Shown: one piece after another, positions 30,204 to 36,074 of the stretch
How the letters are laid out: each line of letters opens with the position of its first letter
Position numbering within the stretch: position 1 is the first letter of the stretch
Source of the DNA: Planctomycetota bacterium
GTDB taxonomy: Bacteria > Planctomycetota > Phycisphaerae > Sedimentisphaerales > Anaerobacaceae
DNA: 36,074 nt
Direction: 5' to 3'
NCBI GenBank assembly: GCA_025459125.1
Contig: JALORE010000032.1
Location: 1-36,074, forward strand
Notes under the pieces: generated by a model
What the model was told of the DNA's origin: nothing
Seen by the model: only the letters and a program-made list of their open reading frames with translations
Database searches by the model: none
Program-made: the position numbers and the translations under genes

Positions 30204-31802
30204 TCAGGTGCGCAACAGCTTGCGATAAACGAGAACGGTCAGGAGGACCAGGAACGCCAGCCCCGCCCACATCACCAGAGCGGCGGCGGTCGGTCCGCCG
30301 TGACCGCTGCGCGCCATGTTCTTGCCGCTGACGATCGCGATGATCAACACCGCTCCCGGCAGGCAACTGGCACCGAAGGCGCTGAGCAGGTGGCCGCCCT
30401 TCTGGAGGACGCCCAAGCCGATACCGATCAGAATCATCGGGATGCAGCCGATCCCGAAGACCAGCCGGGAGTTCATTTCGCTCCCGAGGTCGGCGATCGC
30501 GAGATCCGCTTCCCGGCGCAGCAGCGTCCGCATCTGGGTCAGCCGCTTGCTCGGCTTCGCCCCCAGGAGGGCGCCGTGATCGGAAGCGACGGCGGTCTGG
30601 AGCAGCGGCCGGGCGTTCAAGACGCGCTGCATCCGTTCGGGCAGGGTCAGATCCAGCACACCGTACTGGCTCACCAACTGCTCCGTCTCTTCCACCTTGG
30701 CGCTGCGCAGGTCCAAGCCCACGCGAATCGTGGCGTCCTCCTCCTCAATCCGGATGGCCGCGGTCTTTTCACTCCCCAGCCGCCGCAGATAGCGCCCGGA
30801 ACGGTTGTCGTACTCCTCCACCACGACCGGCGGCAGCAGCTCAATCGTGCCCTGCTCCTCCACGGCACACGCGGAGGCGGTGAAACGAATGCGGCGGGAA
30901 GGCCCCTTGAGCTCGTAGAACACTTTGGGCATCGACTCCAGGTAGCGACCGATGTCCCGGGCGAGCAACTCCGTCGCCAGTTGGGCGTAGGTGTCCCGCG
31001 CCAGCCGGGCAACAGGATCGAAGAGCATCAGATCGTTGCGGATCTGCTTCATGTCCTCGATCTTCTTGAACTTGATCCGGTCCCCCAGCAGAGAGCCGAA
31101 TTCCTGCCGGAAGGACCCCTCCTCGACTTCGAACCACACGTCGTCGGCGCCGCGAATCTGCCGGGCCTTGTGGGTGACCAGATGCAACTCGTTGAAGCGG
31201 TCGTGCAGATTCAACTGCACCTGGGCCCAGTCGCAGGTGAGGATGCGTTTGAGCCCCTTCTCCTCGGACTGGACCGCCACGATGCCGTAGAGCGTGTTCG
31301 TAGCCGGGTCCGCGTAGTCCGCGTAGATCAGGTAACGGCGGTCCGGGGGCAGCGCGAAGTAGCTGCGCCGCTGGATGCTGCGAAAGAGGATCTGCCGGGC
31401 GTCGTCCTTGATGGACTTCTCCGCCAGATGAATGAACGGCGGCATGATGTACGAGCTCAACAACAGGCTGGCGATGGCCACCAGGATCGCCAGGATGCCC
31501 CCGGGATAGACCAGGGTCAGGATGCTCAGGCCGCTGGCCCGGCAGGCGTCAAGCTCATTATCGGAGGCCAGGCGGCCATAGACGAGGGCCCCGGCAAACA
31601 GCGCCGCCATGGGCAACACGAAGGTCAGCGTCACCGGCATGAAATACAACAGCAGGTAGGCGACCTGCCGGGGTCCCACGCCGTATTCCTGGGCCGGCCG
31701 GAGCATCCCGCCCAGACTCAGGATCAGGGTCAGTCCTACCGTCGCCAGGATGACGACCTTAAGCAACTCGTAGAAGATGTAACGATGTAGCGTGAAGCTC
31801 AT
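30204..31802 (-). CDS. lptF: LptF/LptG family permease, LptF-like, with an enlarged periplasmic domain
   Basis: 532 residues, versus about 360 in E. coli LptF. The N-terminus (MSFTLHRYIFYELLKVVILA) and helices VAYLLLYFMPVTLTFVLPMA, YPGGILAILVAIASLLLSSY, then C-terminal RLVFGIGCIPMILIGIGLGV and AALVMWAGLAFLVLLTVLVY are of the YjgP/YjgQ type. The extra length lies in the central soluble region (about 130-430), rich in charged residues. That region may be an expanded beta-jellyroll or an additional domain. It probably pairs with the adjacent lptG product. The PPIase gene upstream is a plausible functional neighbour in envelope biogenesis. Confidence 0.88.
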   Translation of the reverse strand: MSFTLHRYIFYELLKVVILATVGLTLILSLGGMLRPAQEYGVGPRQVAYLLLYFMPVTLTFVLPMAALFAGALVYGRLASDNELDACRASGLSILTLVYPGGILAILVAIASLLLSSYIMPPFIHLAEKSIKDDARQILFRSIQRRSYFALPPDRRYLIYADYADPATNTLYGIVAVQSEEKGLKRILTCDWAQVQLNLHDRFNELHLVTHKARQIRGADDVWFEVEEGSFRQEFGSLLGDRIKFKKIEDMKQIRNDLMLFDPVARLARDTYAQLATELLARDIGRYLESMPKVFYELKGPSRRIRFTASACAVEEQGTIELLPPVVVEEYDNRSGRYLRRLGSEKTAAIRIEEEDATIRVGLDLRSAKVEETEQLVSQYGVLDLTLPERMQRVLNARPLLQTAVASDHGALLGAKPSKRLTQMRTLLRREADLAIADLGSEMNSRLVFGIGCIPMILIGIGLGVLQKGGHLLSAFGASCLPGAVLIIAIVSGKNMARSGHGGPTAAALVMWAGLAFLVLLTVLVYRKLLRT

Positions 31803-31860
31803 CCGTGGTCCCGCTCTCGAAAACGCGCCGGTCCACCTCCCTATCGCCCGAGATCAGACC

Positions 31861-33378
31861 TCACTGGTCGCCCTTTTGCGTGGCGATCTCCAGCGGGTCC
31901 ATACCCTGGAGCTTTTCGCGGAAGATCTCGTGCGGGTACTTCGCCAGCAACTGTTTCTGACAGTCCTCCAGAATGCGCTGCCGCTGCTCGCCCATGATCG
32001 CCCACTTGATGCTGTTGGCGAGTTGCTCGGAATAGGGCTGCACTTTGGCCGGGGTCTTCTCGAGCACCTTCACGATCCGCCATTTCAAACCGCTGCCGTA
32101 GAAGCCCCGTAGGGGACCGATCGTCTGATTGGGCTGGGCCTGCCACAACTCGGGCCAGAAGATCCCCTCGCCGGTAGCGGAGATGTTGTAGGGCTCCTGC
32201 GGCTCTTTCTGGAGGGAATGTTCCTTGCGGACCGCCTCGAAATCCGCGCCCTGGTCGAGGGTGGCCTTGAGCTTCTGCGCCGCCGGGAGGTCCGGGCACC
32301 AGATCTGACTGACCTTCAGCGTGGCCGCCTGCGCAAACCGCTCCGGGTTCTTCTCGTAATGGGCCTTGATCGGGTCCGGCGCCGGCTCGCTGATATCCTT
32401 GGTCTTCTCCTGCTGGACCTTGTACAACAGCTCCATGTCCTCGCGCTGCCGGACATCCGCGCACAGCTTCTCATCCTTGTCGTACCCGCGGACCTTGGCC
32501 TCGGCGACAAAGATGGGCGCCCGCACGCCCCAGTCCAGGACCCGCTCCACGCCCGCGGGCGTGCCCAGGTCGCCCGGCCGGCGCGGCGGCGCCATGCTGC
32601 AAATCACCTGGAACCAGTCCCCCAGGGTGAACTGCCCGCCGTCGTACGTGGCCAGGGGCAGTTTCCTCTCCTGCTCGGTCAACTCGCTGCGGACCTGGCT
32701 GTTTTTGATCCAGTACTCGCCCGGACCGCGTGCTTCCACCGGCCGCAACAGCAGGCGCTGATGAATCTGCGCCGCCTGCGCAAAGTTGCCTTCGACCTTC
32801 TTCAAGTGGAATTTCGCGACCAGCGTCTGGTAGAACTGATCGAGGATCTTCAGCGCGGCCGTCCGCTGGGCCATGGCCGTCGCCTGCTCGCGGGTCAGTT
32901 GCGGGCGTTCCTTGAGAACCTGGTCCACCTCGGCCGCCGTCACCGCGGGCGCCTCGGGAAAGAGGCCCTCCTGCACCTTGCGTGCCAGCAGCCCCTGCCG
33001 GTATTCCTCCAGACGCGGGGCGATCATCTCATCCTCGAGATACCCGAGCTTGCGGCCTTCCATGCTCATGGCCTTCTCGGCCAGCATCTCCAGCAGCGTC
33101 CCCTCGACCGTGACCGGCTTGATCTCCGCGGCGAACTCCGTCTCCTGCGGCTGCAGCGCGCGGACCAGCCGTTCCTCCAGTGACGGACGGGTGATCGTAT
33201 AGTCGCCGATCCGGGCGACGACCTCGGCCGACGCTGCGGGGGCGCCCGTTTCCGACGCCGGCGGGACCGCCCCACCGGGCGACTTGGGCGCCGGGGACTG
33301 CGACACGAGAACGATCACCACCACGATTGTCACGACCGCCGCCAGGGCGGCCACGGTCCAGGCCTGTTTCGTCTTCAT
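31861..33378 (-). CDS. Membrane-anchored SurA/PpiC-like peptidylprolyl isomerase
   Basis: 505 residues. A single N-terminal helix (about 7-26, WTVAALAAVVTIVVVIVLV) is followed by a Pro/Ala linker and a SurA-N-like helical region (EERLVRALQPQETEFAAEIK onward). A parvulin-type domain lies at about 335-450 (IKAHYEKNPERFAQAATLKV, SQIWCPDLPAAQKLKATLDQ, FEAVRKEHSL, GFYGSGLKWRIVKVLEK). A charged helical C-terminus ends it. It likely assists folding or transit of exported proteins. Several parvulin active-site residues cannot be matched with confidence, so it may be a chaperone more than an isomerase. It lies between hisG (3 bp) and lptF (58 bp). Confidence 0.8.
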   Translation of the reverse strand: MKTKQAWTVAALAAVVTIVVVIVLVSQSPAPKSPGGAVPPASETGAPAASAEVVARIGDYTITRPSLEERLVRALQPQETEFAAEIKPVTVEGTLLEMLAEKAMSMEGRKLGYLEDEMIAPRLEEYRQGLLARKVQEGLFPEAPAVTAAEVDQVLKERPQLTREQATAMAQRTAALKILDQFYQTLVAKFHLKKVEGNFAQAAQIHQRLLLRPVEARGPGEYWIKNSQVRSELTEQERKLPLATYDGGQFTLGDWFQVICSMAPPRRPGDLGTPAGVERVLDWGVRAPIFVAEAKVRGYDKDEKLCADVRQREDMELLYKVQQEKTKDISEPAPDPIKAHYEKNPERFAQAATLKVSQIWCPDLPAAQKLKATLDQGADFEAVRKEHSLQKEPQEPYNISATGEGIFWPELWQAQPNQTIGPLRGFYGSGLKWRIVKVLEKTPAKVQPYSEQLANSIKWAIMGEQRQRILEDCQKQLLAKYPHEIFREKLQGMDPLEIATQKGDQ

Positions 33379-33381
33379 CGG

Positions 33382-34275
33382 TCAGTGGATCACCTTATTC
33401 AGCGGATATGTGATGATGCCCGAAGCCCCCGCCCGCTTGAGTGCGGGGACCAGGGCCCGTTCCACGCGATCGTCGACGATCACCTCGATGGCCACGTACT
33501 CGGAGTCCGCCAGGCCCGACACGGTCGGACTCTTCTCCGCCGGCAGCACCCGCAGGATGGCGTCCAGGTCGGCCCGGCGCACGTTCATTTTCAGCCCGAC
33601 CTTGCCGCGGGCCGCGATGGCCGCCTGGAGCAGGATAGAGATATTCTCGATCTTCTCACGCTTGAATTTATCGCACCAGGCCTCCTTGTTGGCGATCAGC
33701 CGGGTGGTGGAGGTGATGATCGTGTCGATCACGCGCAGATTGTTGGCGCGCAGCGAGGTCCCCGTCTCCGTCAGCTCGACGATGGCGTTGACCAGGCGGG
33801 CCTTCACTTCCGTGGCGCCCCAACTGAACTCCACGCGCACCGGGATGTGTTTCTCGGTGAAATAACGTTTCGTGACGCCGACAAGCTCGGTGGCAACGAT
33901 CCCCCCGGCGAGCTCTTCCGGCCGGGTCACCGGCGATTCATTCGGCACCGCCAGCACCCAGCGGGTCGGATTGCTCGTCTCCTTGCTGTAGGGCAGCTCG
34001 CAGACCTCCAGGACATCGCAGCCGCTCTCGCGGATCCAGTCCAGGCCGGTGATGCCGGCGTCGAGCACGCCCTCACCGACGTAGCGTCCCATCTCCTGGG
34101 CCCGCAGGTAAACCGCCTGGATTTCCTCGTCATCGATGGTCGGCCAGTAGCTGCGTTTGGATTCTCCCACGTGCAGTCCGGCTTTTTCGAACAGGTCCAC
34201 CGTGGCGCGTTGCAGACTCCCGGCGGGCAGACCCAGTTTCAACAGTCGTTCCGAAGTCACACTCATGCCTTCCAT
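33382..34275 (-). CDS. hisG: ATP phosphoribosyltransferase, long form (HisG)
   Basis: First committed step of histidine synthesis: joins ATP and PRPP. 297 residues with LKLGLPAGSLQRATVDLFEK, ITGLDWIRESGCDVLEVCEL, the region GIVATELVGVTKRYFTEKHI, PRPP-binding VELTETGTSLRANNLRVIDT and a C-terminal ACT-like domain at about 215-297 (KVGLKMNVRRADLDAILRVL), marking the hexameric, His-inhibited long form. The start is uncertain between ATG 34275 and ATG 34266; neither has a strong ribosome-binding site. No other his gene is nearby; it is embedded between an HhH protein and a PPIase gene. No His-rich leader peptide was seen. Confidence 0.93.
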   Translation of the reverse strand: MEGMSVTSERLLKLGLPAGSLQRATVDLFEKAGLHVGESKRSYWPTIDDEEIQAVYLRAQEMGRYVGEGVLDAGITGLDWIRESGCDVLEVCELPYSKETSNPTRWVLAVPNESPVTRPEELAGGIVATELVGVTKRYFTEKHIPVRVEFSWGATEVKARLVNAIVELTETGTSLRANNLRVIDTIITSTTRLIANKEAWCDKFKREKIENISILLQAAIAARGKVGLKMNVRRADLDAILRVLPAEKSPTVSGLADSEYVAIEVIVDDRVERALVPALKRAGASGIITYPLNKVIH

Positions 34276-34322
34276 CCATCATCCGGCCCGCCGTCCTCCC
34301 GCGGAGGCGTGGCGCCCGGGGG

Positions 34323-34997
34323 TTAGCAGCCTTTCCGTCCGTTGTTCTTGCCCTTCGGGTGGGACCGGCCCTTGTTGCTCCCGCGCACCACTTTCAGCGC
34401 CTCGCTTTCCCGACGCAGCAGGGCGTAGAACTCGTAGGCGTTTTTGGCGGCCACGTGCCGCAGCAGGAAGCTCTCGATTTCCTCGTCGTTGGCCGCGGGG
34501 TCGATGATCTGCTGGCGCCGCAGATAGTCCACCATCTCTTCGGTCAGCGGGACCGCATGGGCCTCCAACGAGGTCAAAAGACAGTAGTTGACGACGAACC
34601 GGCTGACACCTTCGATTTTCTCCAGACCCTGCCGGGCGGGACGCTTGCCGAGTTTCTTGAGGTTGACCAGGCTGATCCGGTGCTGGTCGTCAAAGATCCC
34701 CCGCAGCGCCGTGGTCAGGGCCAGGGCCGTGGCCCGGCAACCGGCGCTTTTGCGGCCCAGGGCCTCGGCCACTTCCTCCACCCGCGAGACGCGCAGATCA
34801 TTCCAATCCACGAACGCGCGGGTGATATCCCGGAACGCCCGTTGGGCGGCCGATTCGTTCATCCGCTCGTGGATGATGCCGCAGATCAGGGCCTCGACCG
34901 GGTCCTCATGGACGGCGCGTTCGACCCCGGGGTAGGCACGCTTGAGCTCTCGGTACAGCCGTTGCAGTCGTTGCGCGTGTTCCTTACTGTTCTTCAT
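34323..34997 (-). CDS. Helix-hairpin-helix protein related to endonuclease III, lacking catalytic residues and Fe-S cysteines
   Basis: 224 residues. It resembles the HhH-GPD glycosylase scaffold: DPVEALICGIIHERMNESAA (28-50), a helical core and LEKIEGVSRFVVNYCLL with the HhH loop at about 125-139. The EndoIII catalytic Lys (GVGRKTA motif) is replaced (GVSRFVV), the catalytic Asp position (VDTHV) reads VPLTEEM, and the four-Cys cluster is absent. A basic tail (GSNKGRSHPKGKNNGRKGC) may contact nucleic acid. ATG 34997 follows GGAAGGG; an upstream start would add 27 unlikely residues. The infB-rbfA-this gene order suggests a role in RNA or ribosome biology rather than repair. This is inference. 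Confidence 0.7.
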   Translation of the reverse strand: MKNSKEHAQRLQRLYRELKRAYPGVERAVHEDPVEALICGIIHERMNESAAQRAFRDITRAFVDWNDLRVSRVEEVAEALGRKSAGCRATALALTTALRGIFDDQHRISLVNLKKLGKRPARQGLEKIEGVSRFVVNYCLLTSLEAHAVPLTEEMVDYLRRQQIIDPAANDEEIESFLLRHVAAKNAYEFYALLRRESEALKVVRGSNKGRSHPKGKNNGRKGC

Positions 34998-35103
34998 GGC
35001 CCTTCCAGACACCGCAGCAGGCCGGCGGAGGCACACGTCCAACGCGCCCCCGCCGCCGAAAGTCGGCCTCCAATCCACAGCGCCCGCTCATGAGCGCCGC
35101 CGG

Positions 35104-35484
35104 TTACTCTTGCGGGTCAGTGTCCTTGCTCTGACGCTCACTTGCCACCTGATCGATCAGCTTCATCACCTCCAGGGTCTTGCGGAACTGCGTGTCCTCC
35201 TGAAAACGCAGCACGGGACAGAATTTGCTCTCCAGGGCCTCGGCCAGGAACGACTGGATCCTCGACCGGGCATGGGTGATGGCGGCAAAGGTCCGGCTCC
35301 GGGCGCTGTCATCCGACGCCAGGATGCTCAGATACACGTCCGCGTTGCGGAGGTCCGCCGCGACCTCCACCCGCGTCACGCTCACAAAGCCCGTGATCCG
35401 GGGGTCGTTGAGATGGTTGGCGACCACATCGCTGACCACCTCGCGAATCACACGGGCAACCTTCTCCTGTCTTCGGGTTGGCAT
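35104..35484 (-). CDS. rbfA: 30S ribosome-binding factor RbfA
   Basis: 126 residues, normal for RbfA, a KH-fold protein that helps mature the 16S rRNA 5' end in 30S subunits. Typical blocks are RRQEKVARVIREVVSDVVAN, DPRITGFVSVTRVEVAADLR, NADVYLSILASDD and FRKTLEVMKLIDQ. It lies downstream of infB (33 bp), the conserved infB-rbfA order. A GAGGAA precedes the ATG at 35484. The C-terminal dozen residues are acidic and polar. Confidence 0.95.
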   Translation of the reverse strand: MPTRRQEKVARVIREVVSDVVANHLNDPRITGFVSVTRVEVAADLRNADVYLSILASDDSARSRTFAAITHARSRIQSFLAEALESKFCPVLRFQEDTQFRKTLEVMKLIDQVASERQSKDTDPQE

Positions 35485-35517
35485 AGGGTGTTCCTCAGGG
35501 CTGTCGACCCCTGTCGG

Positions 35518-36074
35518 TCAGGCCTCGAGCGTCCTGGCCACCTTGACGATCTCATAGAAATCAAAGCCGTCGTCCACCTTGATATCGTCGAAGCCCGCCA
35601 GCTTGACGCCGCACTCCAACCCCGTCTTGACCTCGCGGGCGTCATCCTTGAAGTGCTTGAGCGACTCGACCGCCAGGTTGTCGCGGATCACGATGTTGTT
35701 GCGGATCAGCCGCACCTTGGCGTTCTTGGCCGCCACGCCGTTGGTGACGTAACAGCCGGCCACGGTACCGACCCGGGAGACCTTGAACGTGGCGCGCACA
35801 GTGGCCCGCCCCAGGGCCCGCTCCTGCTCTTCCGGCTCGAGCAGACCGGCCATGGACTTTCTCAGGTCTTCGGTGATGCGGTAGATGATGTTGTATAGGC
35901 GGATGTCGACACCCTCGGCTTCGGCCACCCGGGCGGCACGCTCATCCGCCACGACGTTGAAACCGATGATGATCGCATTGGACGCCTCGGCCAGCAGAAC
36001 GTCGCCCTCCGTGATCCCGCCGGGCATGGCCTGCAGGATGTTCAGCCGGACCTCGCTCGTGCTCAACTCGGACA
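35518..36074 (-). CDS. infB: Translation initiation factor IF-2, C-terminal part (runs off the window)
   Basis: The last 185 or so codons of infB; the gene continues beyond 36074. Visible are STSEVRLNILQAMPGGITEG, SNAIIIGFNVVADERAARVA, EGVDIRLYNIIYRITEDLRK and the C-terminal fMet-tRNA-binding domain (GCYVTNGVAAKNAKVRLIRN, SLKHFKDDAREVKTGLECGV, FDDIKVDDGFDFYEIVKVAR). These correspond to IF-2 domains III and IV. The TTG at 36066 is an internal Leu codon, not a start. It heads the minus-strand run infB-rbfA-HhH-hisG-PPIase-lptF-lptG. Confidence 0.95.
   Translation of the reverse strand, partial: SELSTSEVRLNILQAMPGGITEGDVLLAEASNAIIIGFNVVADERAARVAEAEGVDIRLYNIIYRITEDLRKSMAGLLEPEEQERALGRATVRATFKVSRVGTVAGCYVTNGVAAKNAKVRLIRNNIVIRDNLAVESLKHFKDDAREVKTGLECGVKLAGFDDIKVDDGFDFYEIVKVARTLEA

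Noticed and set aside
30300-31790. 496-residue plus-strand ORF opposite lptF
   Set aside because: Shadow frame; His/Gln/Asp-rich composition and no domain.
33382-34400. His-codon leader peptide or T-box upstream of hisG
   Set aside because: No run of His codons, no T-box motif; only a short CCTCC-CGC-GGAGG palindrome (34295-34307) of the REP type.
1-36074. tRNA/rRNA genes, CRISPR arrays, prophage or conjugative modules
   Set aside because: None recognised; no regularly spaced repeats, integrase or phage structural genes were seen.

Overview
The window looks like a high-GC chromosome segment from a planctomycete, most likely near Phycisphaerae/Sedimentisphaerales. This is inferred from three things: secreted carbohydrate-active proteins (GH172/DUF2961 and GH116-like), a prepilin-type protein with the 'LDWHVEW' tail typical of that phylum, and intergenic DNA crowded with palindromic repeats. 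Housekeeping proteins (IF-2, RbfA, LptF/LptG, HflK/HflC, IspD, ThiC) show a Gram-negative-type chromosome. Three protein-coding regions carry frameshifts (a RayT transposase remnant, trpE, a DUF1089 gene). They may be real decay or draft-assembly errors.

Layout. 1-1690: a decayed RayT gene and about 1.1 kb of repeats. 1691-3084: cobO and ispD. 3239-9553: a trp operon (trpE, G, D, F, B, A; no trpC). It is preceded by a sigma-70-like promoter, a palindromic operator candidate, a 19-residue leader peptide with tandem Trp codons, and mutually exclusive RNA hairpins ending in an intrinsic terminator. 9768-17944: a secreted one-Cys thioredoxin-like protein, then a GH172 protein, an (alpha/alpha) toroid protein and a GH116-like protein. 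18109-21998: nitroreductase, prepilin-like protein, PEBP/YbhB protein and an unknown secreted protein. 22015-25245: an MBL-fold hydrolase (minus), a Tat-exported aldo/keto reductase-like protein paired with a tetraheme cytochrome c (plus), and a frameshifted DUF1089 gene (minus). 25384-27431: hflK-hflC (minus). 27525-29062: a TPP riboswitch and thiC (plus). 29095-36074: a minus-strand run infB(partial)-rbfA-HhH protein-hisG-PPIase-lptF-lptG.

The most notable finding is the trp control region. The sequence alone shows a complete classical attenuator (leader peptide MEQDRGTNFGFFGYWWPAG; hairpins 1:2, 2:3 and 3:4) in what appears to be a planctomycete. Second is a set of genes (cobO, the MBL hydrolase, hflK, possibly trpL) with a -10-like hexamer 6-9 nt before the ATG and little or no Shine-Dalgarno sequence, suggesting leaderless transcripts. 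Third is a family of four small elements with 15-bp terminal inverted repeats in two co-varying subtypes, together with REP-like palindromes that have entered trp operon spacers and, apparently, the signal-peptide region of the GH116-like gene.
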